Source of the DNA: Coriaria nepalensis
Lineage: Eukaryota > Streptophyta > Magnoliopsida > Cucurbitales > Coriariaceae
NCBI GenBank assembly: GCA_027186245.1
Contig: CP114500.1
Location: 878,001-942,000, forward strand
DNA length: 64,000 nt
Direction: 5' to 3'
Shown here one piece after another: positions 47,696-58,749 of this stretch. Position numbers and translations under genes: made by a program. Every line of letters begins with the position of its first letter. The stretch's first letter is position 1. The notes beneath the pieces were generated by a model. It made no database searches, was not told where the DNA came from, and worked only from the letters and a program-made list of their open reading frames with translations.

Positions 47696-48446
47696 TGTGA
47701 GGGCACCGGACGGTGAGTGAAAGGGAGGAAGGAACTATAGAGCGTGAGATTTGGTGTACTTTAGAGGGTTTATATATTAGAAATTAGTTCGGACAGCGAG
47801 AAATCAGTTTGTAAGTTGCGAGGGAAATGAATTGGGATTTCTAGGTGGGAAACAATAAAAAAGGACGTTTTACCCGACAGGATTCATAAGATCAACGGTT
47901 GAGATTTCCTACCGTCTTTGTGTATCTGTAGTCTAATGGAAGCTGTATAGCATTGTGTTTTGGTCACTTTCAATTCTTATGATTTTATTTTTCTTATTTC
48001 TGGCATAAATATCTTTTTGGAGAGATTATGATTAATTAGAATGATTGTTGAAAGTGAGTCTCAACGTCTCTTTCGATATTAATATTAATATAAGTTAGAT
48101 TTGAGAGGTTTATATTAATTTGATATTAGAACAGGCCCAAAAGTGAAAAATATGTGAAACGTCAGCTTAGGCCAATGGCATTTCTAATGCAAAATTGCAA
48201 ACATTACCCAAAAATGGCATTTCTAATGCAAAATTGCAAACAGCTTTGTCGCTATTCTACTGAATTCTTGTCTTCTTAAGTTTTGGCAATTTAACAGCAA
48301 GCAAACTTCAACTCAATGACATTAACTGTCTACTACTTACAACGACAAAATACATGTCAGTGGGAGCTTTGTAAGCCTAAACCTCTTCAAGCAAGATTAA
48401 AATCAAAAGAATAAAATCCAAAAATCTGGATACAAAATCTATCTAT
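47696..48446. other. WPP gene upstream region and intergenic DNA
   Basis: No gene. A short repeat with a 39-base period lies at 48174-48242. The right part is the 3' flank of the minus-strand cyclin gene. Confidence 0.5.
48174..48242. repeat. 30-bp direct repeat with 39-bp period
   Basis: A 30-base unit beginning AATGGCATTTCTAATGC occurs at 48174 and again at 48213, separated by nine bases. It is intergenic and not part of a gene. Confidence 0.85.
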
Positions 48447-50259
48447 CTATCGCTCAAATTCCACAAGATCTTCAAAATATTGTGCTGGAACATCTGGAGA
48501 AGAAGGAATGGCAGCCACATTCTTGAACTGTTTCAAAAACGAGAGGCTACATCAACTACATCATCATTACAACAATGTCATTATAAAACTAATATCACAA
48601 AACATGATTACCTTATGTTGCTTGTATTTTTCTCTTATAGATTGAAAAGTAGCCCCTCTTCTACCTACATACCAATCGTGTAAGAGAAGCACACACTCCT
48701 TCAAATCATCTGGCTTATATCCAGAATACTCTTGCAGGCTTGAACTCTGTTCAATGTAAAACCCGATAAGTAATTTCTTCCTTACCTAAAAGAGTTGTAT
48801 ACCATAAGCAATGTTTGATCAAGTCATACCCAAGGATGAGACTTATGCTCCATGATAAATCTTGCAAGGAAGATCACGGATGCAGCCACCAAAGAAGGCA
48901 CAAACTTGACAAAGTTGTAATCCAACAGACTTAACTCAGCCAGGTAGTAGGTTAAAAATTCTAAACGCAAATTGATGTTCTGTAATCGAACAAAGAAATT
49001 TGTTACTAACAGATAAAACCGCAGTCTGCCCATTTTACAGTATAAGATGCTTGATTGATAAGTACTCACTTTGATATCATCTTCAGCAGCTTTCGTGAAT
49101 ATTCTGCATTCATACAAGAATACCAAGTAAAAATGCAATCAATTACAATGTTATTAACATGAAAAGTATAAAGGAACAGGAGATCAGTACATACAGAGAA
49201 AAAACCTGCCTTAAGAATGTCCTGACTGTAGGATTGCCCAATTCAAACTTCAACAACTTTAGAATATCAGCCTCCATTTTCAACACCTTTTTCAAACAAC
49301 ATATCCTAACACATAAGCTCAAAAGTATAAAGCAATTAATGTCTTGGGATATGAAAAAGGAAACGGGAAATGAAAAATCACCTCTTCCCTAGTATAGCTA
49401 TTATCCATAATGTAGCAGAATTCTTCAACATGGGGCGGGGTAATCTCTTCATACTTTCTATTTATATCACAAAACAAACTAAAAAAAAATGAGTACCAAA
49501 CAAGAACAAGAACAAGGGTGGGAATTTGGTTTCAAAGGATTCAAAGCTTACGAGGCAATAAGCATGGCAGAAACACCCAGAAGCTGAAGCTTTCCTCTAA
49601 GGAGTGGATTGACTGATAAGAATCTGTCCATGTATGATATGGAGAGGTGTAAGGTGTCTGAAACAAGCTTATACTCCTCGGCAACTTCGACTAGCCAATC
49701 AACTAAAATGCTCCTCATATTCACACTTATATCCTTCTGAACCGCCGCTATGTAATCAGGAAATGGCCTCCTATTCGGATTGTTCTGAACACATTTTTTT
49801 TAACCCTTCATCAGAATTAAGACCAATTTTATCACAGCTAAAATCCTAATACACATGAGATCAAAATCCAATTCCATATGTATATACTAACTAACAATCT
49901 ATGACCTAAAATATGAATTGAAAAAATGAGATGTTAATTACCTCAATCGTACGAAGGTAGTTGTAGATGTCAGAACAATAGGGTCCTAATAAAATTTTTG
50001 GATCCTCCGACCCAGCATCATTCTCCGACAGCGCATTCTTCACCTTATCCTTCGCCTCATCTTTTTTCTTCTTCTTTTTAGGGTCGACTGCCAGAGAATC
50101 TTCATTCACCGTACCCAACTGATGATTTGAAAGCTCGCCGAGCACCACCCTTTTCTTCGTCACTTGCTTCTGTTCTTCCTCCATGGAATTAGCAGTAGCA
50201 CCTCTCTTCTTCGAGGCGCGCGTCACACGTGCGAAATTCTCCTTGTCGTTCATATTCAT
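48447..50259 (-). CDS. CYCA3: A3-type cyclin, first tandem copy
   Basis: Eight exons on the minus strand: 49942-50259, 49552-49784, 49382-49457, 49210-49286, 49070-49103, 48830-48979, 48612-48746 and 48447-48527, joining in phase to 367 residues. The N-terminal region is basic and Ser-rich ([12 protein letters not shown]). The cyclin box carries [20 protein letters not shown] and MDRFLSVNP. The rest is [16 protein letters not shown] and the C-terminal lobe ([20 protein letters not shown]). These are the marks of plant CYCA3 proteins, which bind CDKA and are expressed around G1/S. Exon lengths match the second copy at 53327-55139 exactly for six internal exons. The intron after 49210 would need a GC donor (GCAGGT) in place of GT to keep the frame. 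The KEN-type or D-box degrons were not located with certainty. Confidence 0.9.
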
Positions 50260-50458
50260 TGTTCAATGGATAAATCGACCTTCTTCAAGATTAGGATGCA
50301 GTGTTTTAATATTAACAGGGATTTTCAGTTTGAGAGTGATAGATAGATAGATAGAATCAAAGATTCAGGTTTTTGAAAGGGACAGTAGAGAGCGGGATTT
50401 TTGTAAGGAGAGGGAGAAAGCTGACGTCATTCCACTCCTTTCTTCTAAAATTTGGGAA

Positions 50459-50560
50459 TCTTGGCGGCTTCAGCCAGTGCATGCTTCGATTTCAATTTTC
50501 ATTTTTGGAAATTTTGCGCCACTTTTTTTAAAATTAAAACTGAAGTTTTAGGCGCCTTTT
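50459..50560 (-). promoter_or_regulatory. cluster of E2F-like sites upstream of CYCA3 copy 1
   Basis: Upstream of the ATG (50259) lie TTGGCGGC near 50461, TTTTGCGCC at 50512-50520 and a mirror GGCGCCTTTT at 50551-50560. They match or approach the plant E2F consensus TTTSSCGC in one or other orientation and sit 200-300 bases upstream of the start, as expected for S-phase genes. Confidence 0.5.
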
Positions 50561-51659
50561 TTTTTCCCAAATAAGTAAAATACGGTTACTTTGTAGAGAT
50601 GAGCGTGAATGATCCATCTTTTGATTCTCTATCCGCTGTTTAATATGAAATTTTCATTTTGAAAAAAATATTTTTATCACAATTATACCCCTAATCTACT
50701 AACTAACTTGACAATTTTACCCTTAAGAAAACCAAATTCCAAACTTCATTTTGCAACGAACCACAATAAAAACAAAAAAACAATTTTGCTACTACAATCG
50801 AAACACTTAGATATATATTTGAAGAAACAAATTGAACATAACATTTCAAAGTTATCAATCATTCTCTACTACAAGCAAAGTTCATTAACAATTAGAAATG
50901 GAAAACTAGCCTCCTAAATATTTGTCCACATTTTACTTTCTTCTTCCTCCATCTTCTTTTCCATCCTCTTCTCCAAACTGAACAAATTGAACATTTTAGA
51001 AATTCAAACACTTCAAACAAATATAATTCAAAGAATGAAATGTGATTTTAAGGATGTGATCAACAAAAATGGAGGGAACTACTTGATTCTATGCAGTAGA
51101 GCTACAAAGGGGTCTACCATGACAATACACAATCATCAAATCTGTAGCACCAAGATTAACAAGCTATCTATATGTATTTCGTCAATTCCTTATGGGCAAA
51201 CTACGGGAGGAACAGTTAAGAAAAGAGCCTAAAGTTCCTAATCTCTTAACCCTTTTCCTTCTCAATTTCCCATTAACCAAACAGCATCAATCTGATTTAC
51301 ATTACATTCATGAATTTGTGTTGGAAACAAGCAGAAGCGGCCGTTTACATGGAAATTGATAGGAGAAGACAATTGATCAAACATATGGCGTGCCTATTTA
51401 ACATTGCAGATCCTGAATGAAATCGAAAATGAATATTAAATCATAGAAAGTAGAACTGCTCCAAAAGAAGCAATTTACAGAAAATATACCCATTCCAAGG
51501 GCAGAAAGCTCGACCTCATTGTGCTACAGTAGCATCCTACATAATTTCAATAAGTAACATCTGAAGCACATAGAGCCACGAGATCACTTGAAAGAAGAGA
51601 TTCGTGTAAAACATTAATTAGATCAAACTATAAACGAAATCCAACAGAAAGAACAGTAC
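50561..51659. other. intergenic DNA between CYCA3 copy 1 and the nicalin fragment
   Basis: No gene is seen. I searched the minus strand for further nicalin exons downstream of 51660 and found none. Open frames on the + strand (50708-51232) are A-rich and not recognisable. Confidence 0.5.
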
Positions 51660-51968
51660 CATTGACAAAGCTAATATCCAGTTCTCGAAGAGGAATTATG
51701 ACAACGGTGCGAGAGAGATCCAGGTTGGGAGGAAAATGCAGAGAACCGGCATGATGATTGAGAGTAGCGAGACGAGATCCTAAAGGAACTCCAGAGATAT
51801 CGTACTGAATGAGACGGTAAACATCGACGACGGTGGCAGCGTCGCAGAGCTCGACGCCAGGCGACGAGGATGCAGAGAGCGAGTACCGAGCAGAAAGACT
51901 CGAAAAAAAAAAAAAAAAAAAAAAAGGAGAAAAAACGCCTTACCCAGGGATCGAAGACGGGATCTCAT
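51660..51968 (-). pseudogene. nicalin (M28 zinc-peptidase-like) first-exon fragment
   Basis: Read on the minus strand, residues of the nicalin N-terminus are clear: ATVVDVYRLIQYDISGVPLG, then LNHHAGSLHFPPN and DLSRTVVIIPLRELDISFVN, ending at a donor-like GTACTG (51659). Nicalin is an ER membrane protein of the multipass translocon BOS complex. The upstream ATG (51968, MRSRLRSLGKAFFLL) is in another frame: a run of 23 A (T on the coding strand, 51903-51925) lies between. A run of 21 or 24 would bring start and domain into one frame. Since no later exons follow and the fragment is partly repeated at 52470-52662, I take it as a truncated copy, but the homopolymer alone would be a weak reason. 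Confidence 0.6.
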
Positions 51969-52850
51969 TAAAACTTTGATTTCCCTCCATGATTTTAGCG
52001 ATGAAATGGTGGTGGGAATTGGGAAATGATCACACTTTTATTTTAGCTTATGATTTTTATTTAGAGTATTTATGTTAATCATTAATCCTCTAATTTTACT
52101 TTTTAAAGAATTAAATATAATCAAATTAATTTAATGAAAATCATTCCCATTCAATTTCAGTAACTATACGGCACATAAATCTCTAACAATATATTATGCG
52201 CTTTCATTAATCTGTAAAGTGTAATGGCACGTGCATATGTAATCTAATGCACTGTCAGAATATTATTTTTATATGATAAATAAAATATATATTATTTTCT
52301 ACATACGTAAACTGTATATACTAGAATTTTATAATATATTATGTTAATTATAAATCAATTACTCTTATTTATATATAAATTTATATATGAAAATATATAT
52401 TTAATTAAGATAGATCGATATAATTAAAATTTAAGCACGAGATCTTAGTAGTATCAACAATTTGAGAGCACCATGAGATACTAAAGGAACTCTAGAGATA
52501 TCATCGTATTGAATGGGATGATAGACATCAACGACACAACTTAAGAGTGGTAAGACAAGATCCTAAAGGAACTCCAAAGATATCATACTGAATGAGATGG
52601 CTGACACGCCGCCAGGCAACAAGAATGCAAAGAACAAGTACCGAGCAGAAAGACTCAAAACACAGAAGAAATAACATATGTAATCTAATGTATTGAATCA
52701 ATCAGAATATTATTTTTATACGATAAAAAAATATATATGTTATTTTCTATATATGTAACATGTATATACAAGAACTTTCTCACATATCATATTAATTATT
52801 AATCGATCACTCTTATTTATATATAAAAATACATATCCAATTAAGATAGC
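51763..52850. repeat. repeated segment carrying nicalin exon-1 pieces
   Basis: Three stretches share sequence. Piece A is 51763-51900 (inside the nicalin fragment). Piece B1 is about 52470-52533, and piece B2 about 52545-52662, both containing the block TACTAAAGGAACTC or TCCTAAAGGAACTCC followed by AGATATCAT. B2 also keeps GTACCGAGCAGAAAGACTC from A. The AT-rich flank after A (52234-52414) is repeated after B2 (52675-52850), including TATTTATATATAAA and AATTAAGATAG. The B copies have lost the reading frame. This points to at least two local duplications. Confidence 0.7.
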
Positions 52851-53326
52851 CTGACCACCAAAAATATGAAAGCACTATTCAGAGTCTGGTTTTTTTCATT
52901 GCATTGATCACATATGTAGCAAGATTTATCATATAACTATTCAAGATTGAGTTTATCCTTCAAAAACACATGAATTTTATAACTTCTCTAATTATTCAGA
53001 TTGCTAAAGCAAAACGATCAACTTTAACAAATCTGCATTGACCTAGCGACTAGTGTACAGATCAGTAATTTTATAACTTCTCTATCTGCTGCCTACTATC
53101 TTCTTCAACCAACCTCTAGTTCATATCAGATTGATAAATGTACAAATACCATTTCTATTGCAGAGGCTGACTCTTCCAGTTTCTTTTTACCATGAGAATC
53201 CTTTGTGTTATCCAAGATCTTCTCTGATGATAATACCAAAATCTGTTGCTTTATCACCTTCATTCAATCAGAATCTGTTCTGCAAAACCATTTAGGGATG
53301 TAATAGGCAAATATAGATAATAGTCC
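52851..53326. other. 3' flank of CYCA3 copy 2
   Basis: No gene. Presumed 3' UTR and downstream DNA of the second cyclin copy. Confidence 0.5.
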
Positions 53327-55139
53327 TTAAGCGTCTTCAAAATAAGAAGCTGGAATCTCTGATGGCGTGCGCAATTTCGCGATGCGTTCAAACTGTTCAC
53401 AGAATCAAGGAACCAAACGTCAATTAAAAATGTTCTCTTTATTTATGTAAAGACAAAATTAAGCTCATGTAACAGGGATTAATAATAATCACCTTTTGAT
53501 GCTTGTATTTTTCTCTCACAGCTCGGAGGGACACACCTCTTTTAGAGGCATGCAATTCATGTAAAATGAGGACACATTCCTTTAATTCAGATGGCTTGTA
53601 TCCAGTATATTGTTCCATCTTAGAATACTGAAATGCAATCAAACAAGTAAGAAGGTGATATATGATATAGAAAATCATCTAAGTTACTGGTAGTAATTGA
53701 AACAGTCTTTACCCAGGGATGAGCTGTTGGTTGAATAATGAATTTTGCAAAAAAGGTAACAGATGCAGCAACCAAAGAAGGCAAGAACTTCACACATTTG
53801 TAATCCAATAAGCTTAGCTCAGCAATATAACAACTTAGGAATTCCAACTGTGAACTTGGTTTCTACAGAAAGCACATAACAATGAAAGAAACAAATTAGT
53901 AGCAGAAACATTAGAAAAATATGCAATCAAGGAAGTGAATTTCATTTTACTTACTTTATCATTTTCTTGAGCAAGATCAATGAACTTTCTGTAGAAAGAG
54001 AAAATACACAGAAAGAAACACCCATGAGTCCAGTTATAACTTTAATGTAGAGTAGACAAAAACATTAAGATCATCTTCATCTCTAATGTGTTACCTTAGA
54101 AATGTCTTGGTTGTAGGATTCCCCATTTCAAAACTCAAAGACTTTAGTATATCAGCCTCCATCTTCACCAGCTTTAACAAAAAAACAAAACGGATCTTCT
54201 CAAAAACAGGCATGAATATGAAACAGAGGGGGAAAATATTCAACAAAAATCTTGATAAAAAAAAAAAAAAAGAAGGGAAATAATGATTACCTCTTCTTTG
54301 GTGTATGTATTGTCTGTGATGTAGCAGAAATCTTCCATATTTGGAGGAGTAATCTCTTCATACTTTCTACTTAAGAACAAATAAATAATATTCTAATTAC
54401 TCAAACCAATCTTATCAAAACTCCCATCATAATTAATCAAAACAAAAAATCAGGGATATGAGATTTCAGATACTTACGAGGCAATGAGCATTGAAGAAAC
54501 GCCAAGTAATTGGAGCTTCTGCCTTCTGATCACGTTCGAAGATAAGAACCTATCGATATAAGAAATGGAAAGGTAAAGTGTGTCTGAAAGAAGCTTGTAC
54601 TCCTCTGCTACCTCCACCAGCCAATCGACCAAAACCGCTCTCATATTTGCGTTCACATCACTCTGAATCTTCTCTATGTAACTAGATAATGGTCTTCTTT
54701 TCGGCTCCTCCTAATAAATGAAGAACAGAAAAAGCCCTATTCTTAGAAAAAAAAAAAAAAACCCTAAGAACATAGAAACTGTAAAAGCGTGTAAATTAAA
54801 CTCCCTTACTTCCATCTTGCGAAGATATCCATAAATATCTGAAGCATAGGGCGAACACTTATGCGAATCCTCTAAATCGGCATCCGTTACCAGCTTGTTT
54901 GAATCAATGCCCTTGACTACAGTCTCCACATTATTGACCTTCGTCTGAACCCTAGTTTTCTGTTTCTGCGGCTCAACGTTTGACTTCAACTCTACTGGAT
55001 CGACGACGTTCTGTACATTCTGAATCTCTCCCAGAACCACCCGCTTCTTCCTGGACGACAAGCCGTCTGGGTTTGCAGAAGCTGTCTTTCTCTTCATGGC
55101 GGCGCGAGTGACGCGAATGGAGACTGCTTGCTCGGCCAT
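53327..55139 (-). CDS. CYCA3: A3-type cyclin, second tandem copy
   Basis: Eight exons: 54810-55139, 54478-54710, 54291-54366, 54095-54171, 53955-53988, 53713-53862, 53493-53627 and 53327-53392, joining in phase to 366 residues. The N-terminus [20 protein letters not shown] leads to the basic [11 protein letters not shown] block. The cyclin box has [20 protein letters not shown] and IDRFLSSNV. The C-terminal lobe has [20 protein letters not shown] and REKYKHQK. All introns are GT-AG. It shares six internal exon lengths (233, 76, 77, 34, 150 and 135) with the copy 3 kb away in the same orientation, so the two are tandem paralogs. Expected role: CDKA partner in G1/S and S phase, turned over by proteolysis. 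Confidence 0.93.
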
Positions 55140-55324
55140 GGTGTCTCTGCTCTCAACTCTCTTTGCTCTGAGTTAGCGCTTGTAAGGTTTAGAGAAAGAG
55201 AAGAAGAGAGATGAGTGGGGTGAAGGATTGAGAAATGGTGGAGTTTTGTAGTGAGGTAGAGAAGCGCCATTGTTACCTGCTAATTTCAAAATCCGCCCCA
55301 AAACAGAAAAATGAAAATGAAAGG

Positions 55325-55339
55325 TTTTCGCGCGGGCGC
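55325..55339 (-). promoter_or_regulatory. E2F-like site upstream of CYCA3 copy 2
   Basis: TTTTCGCGCGGGCGC lies about 190 bases upstream of the ATG at 55139. It matches the plant E2F consensus (TTTSSCGC) and overlaps a second, opposite site. Copy 1 has comparable sites, which suggests shared S-phase regulation retained after duplication. Confidence 0.6.
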
Positions 55340-56077
55340 TATTTCCACTTTTTACCATTTCTCCCATTTCGAGTTTGACTCCAAATTTGAATTTTATTTT
55401 TATTTTTTATTTTAATATTTCAAACTTTGGTGCGGGTTTTGATTTAGTTAAAGTTTAACGCCTTTTTTTTGTGTGGAAGAATTGTGTATTTAATAAGAGA
55501 AAGGGCGTTTGGACTCAATCTCAAAGTAATTTGATAGTGTAAGGGATTTAGGGCAAAATAATATCCTATAAAATAGTTTAAATATTATATTCTGATTCTA
55601 AATTTAGAGATTATTAGATTAATTATTAGTGGGTGCTCAATTTTTTCATCAATTAAGAAGATATTTTTAAATAAAAAAAATGAGAGAGAAAATAATTTAA
55701 ATTTTATTAATATTTATTTTATAAGAAAAGAAAAAGGAGGATACAACTTTTTAATATTTTATTTTACAATTATATTATTTAAATTAAATATTTATTAGAT
55801 AATAGAATTAACGTTAAAAATACATTTTTAATATGTTTCATTCCCTCCGATTTTTTGTCCATTTTAGAGAACTAAAAAATTGTAAGAACTTCAAACCGCT
55901 GTCTTACGCTAAACATACTCTTATTTATCTTCGGCCCAACGGAGTTTGAAACGTAACCCATAATAATATTGGGCCGACACCTAACTTTCAAACCGTTACC
56001 TCGCCGTTCAAGTACCCGCCAATCACACAGAAAAAACGGGGTTAGCTGGAAGTTATTCAGTCAAGAAATTCATCACC
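55340..56077. other. region between CYCA3 copy 2 and the APD-like gene
   Basis: Opposed promoters meet here: CYCA3 copy 2 is transcribed leftward and the RING gene rightward. Mostly AT-rich; no further gene is seen. Confidence 0.55.
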
Positions 56078-58118
56078 ATGAAACCTACCAGTCTTCTTCT
56101 TCGCAAAGATTCTTCTTGTCCACCTGACCAGAGGTTAATGTTATCCCTTACCAATCAACGTCTCCATCTCTCAAAGATCGGCAATGTACCGCCCAATATC
56201 GCCGTCTCCAGGATCTTTTTTACGGTGGCGAGAGATTTGGTCTCGGCTTCTAGCTCCTCTCACTCTTTGGATTTGTGGCATGTAAATTTTTCCTTTTTAG
56301 TTTCGTGTACCGGGTTAAACTTCCATTAATTTCTCAGTCAATGTGTCATTGCATTTGATTTTTTGCAGTTTCGGTGAGTCTGAGATATGGTTATTTTGGG
56401 GATTTTCGTACAGAGCTTGGACCAAGCTCGTCACGGTTGATTAAGGCGAGCTCATTATTTATAGATCACGTTGAAGTAAGAAATGACGATAGCAAAGGTC
56501 TTATTCTGTATACCTTTTCTGAGAAGCCTGAATTGAAACTGGAGACGAATTGGAATGTCTCCAAGTACATGATTGTTGCTTCGTACGATCGGAAGGTATG
56601 GTTTAGTGATTCGAATTTTGTTTTCTGTTTTCTGATCGTCTGTATAATTGCTTTTGAAGTGACTGGAGTTGATCTTTGAAGAGCTTGATTTTTCTTGTGC
56701 AGAGATTCTCCCTGTGGTTAAACAAGGGTTCAAGGTTCTATATGAGATGGGAAACTCAGAATAGTACTTTAAACCGGCTTCAAGTAATTATGCTCAGAGG
56801 TTATTGAACTTGGAAAAAAATTTCACTGATTAATGACTTCTTACTCATTTAGCATTCAATCAGCTGATTCATTGATTTGTATAGGGGAGCGGAACTATGA
56901 AACACTTCTGCCGAAATGGACAAGTTCTGCTAATTCCTCCATTGTTGGAGAACCAATTACAGGTAATCAATTAGTTCCGTGGACCATTATATTAGTCTAT
57001 TCGATGGAAGAGTAGAATGTATAGTGTTAATTAATAAGATTATGTGGTATGAGCAGATTTATGCTTAATTTTTATGCAGGCAAGGAAGCTGAGTATATCA
57101 TTGAAGAAGACGAAAAGTACCATATTGACATTGTAAACAGTAATCCAAGAAGTATAATTATGAAAATGAATGTAAATGCTTCGTCAAAGGTTTATGATGT
57201 TTCTCAAGCAAACGAGGTGTGCTCAACCACAAAGGGTTCATGCCGACTCGGTCTCCAGTTCCCTAATACTCAATACATCGTGCTAACCACACCCATTGAT
57301 GTAAGAACCCTTCCTCCTTCTTTCAAACTGTGAATTTCCTTCTCTTAGGTATAGTCATTGATTTACGGTTTTGAACTGTTGCAAATTGTAAATGCCAACA
57401 ATTTTATTCATCCTAACTATGAAAAATTTCCCAGCATTCTATCTTTAAGACCCCAATTAATTGCAGGGAGATATAGTTAGATGGTATGTGGAGCTTTCAT
57501 TTGTGGCTCGGATCGTAACTTACGTTGCGATTTTAGGTACAGAACCATGAAATAAAAACATCATTGATTCAATCATAACAAGTCACTTTTTCATGGATCT
57601 GGTCGTATTATCATCAAGAGCTCTCAATTAAAATGTGCTTTGCAGGATTTTTTGTGATCATAATCTATCTGATATTGATGTATCTGGGAGTATATGATGG
57701 TGATAGTCCAGTAATCGAGACAGCTTCAAGGGAAGTAACTGAGACAGAATCCATAGTTATACAGTCAAAGCCAAATGTTACATATGGAACTTGCGAAGAA
57801 GATGATGAAGAATCAGGAAGCTCTAGTAGCTCTTCAGATGAATTATATGACGAGAAATTGTGTATAATTTGTTATGATGATCAGCGCAATTGCTTCTTTG
57901 TTCCCTGCGGTCATTGTGCCACCTGCTATGACTGTGCTCAAAGGTATGCAGATCAAAGAGGCTGATGATTCTTTTCCTAAGTTCTCTTCGGATGTTTTTT
58001 TTTTCCTTTCTTTTTTTCTGAAGTGATGCCGGTTTACAGGATTATGGAGGGGGAGAACAAGGTATGTCCGATATGTCGGAGGTTTATACATAAAGTTAGA
58101 AGATTGTTTAACTCTTAG
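56078..58118 (+). CDS. APD: membrane RING-type E3 ubiquitin ligase, APD family
   Basis: Eight exons, 56078-56306, 56369-56595, 56703-56799, 56885-56962, 57080-57300, 57467-57536, 57646-57943 and 58040-58118, join in phase to 432 residues. An N-terminal membrane segment ends with VSLRYGYFGDF, followed by the DUF4792/4793-type ectodomain (LGPSSSRLIKASSLFI, LWLNKGSRFYMRWE, DIVRWYVELSFVARIV). A second membrane segment (GFFVIIIYLILMYLGVY) and an acidic Ser-rich stretch lead to the RING (about residues 376-417) with CIICYDDQ, PCGHCATC and CPICRRF. This is the layout of Arabidopsis APD1-4, needed in pollen mitosis II. The first donor is uncertain: the stronger GTAAAT at 56281 does not keep the frame, but GTACCG at 56307 does, and gives a plausible membrane segment (FSFLVSFSVSLRYG). 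Confidence 0.85.
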
Positions 58119-58749
58119 AGCTGAAGATTTCAAGCTGAGAATTTGTTTTCATTATTGCTCTTGAGAAACCAATTATGAGTTGTTCTGTTGTAAATGTGCT
58201 ATTTTGAAATGAGTATTATTTTTCTCGCCAACAACTGATAGATCTGAGGTTCTTTGTTCTGGGTCTAGTTGCTTCAGAGTTGGGGCCATGATTCATTATA
58301 AATCTTGAAATTGTAATCTATACACTATCAAAATTTGGATGAAACCTTTTAGCCTCTTCTTGGCTTGGAGTGGACTGTTTTTGCTTGGAAGAACTACGTA
58401 CCTTGGCAAATTCTGAACCAGGTCGTATTGTCTGGATTGAAAAATCAGCTCCTTGTCCACTGAGGTTCTTGGTCGTTGATGTGGCCCCTTCTGATTTGGC
58501 AGCTCTACAGTCTACTATAGGTTCAAATCATGCGGAAATTAAAGAGAACAAAAAAAAAAAAACTGCTTTTTAAAACGAATAATATAAAGTAAATTACAAA
58601 TTTCAGCGTCTGCTGTCGAATCGCAGTTTTGGGGGAGCGCGGAGGACTTTGGTTTCGGTCCTCTTAGTCTCCGAGCCCATCTCCGTTCAGGGTCAGGATA
58701 AGCTTCTTGTTGACCATCGCCTGCATCGTCTCGACCTCAGGACCGCACC
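58119..58749. other. short intergenic region before the aspartic protease
   Basis: Contains the 3' end of the RING gene and the promoter of the aspartic protease gene. An open frame at 58370-58573 is not recognisable. Confidence 0.5.

Noticed and set aside
47282..47720. + strand frames of 113 and 67 codons over the WPP gene
   Set aside because: Shadows of the minus-strand WPP coding sequence.
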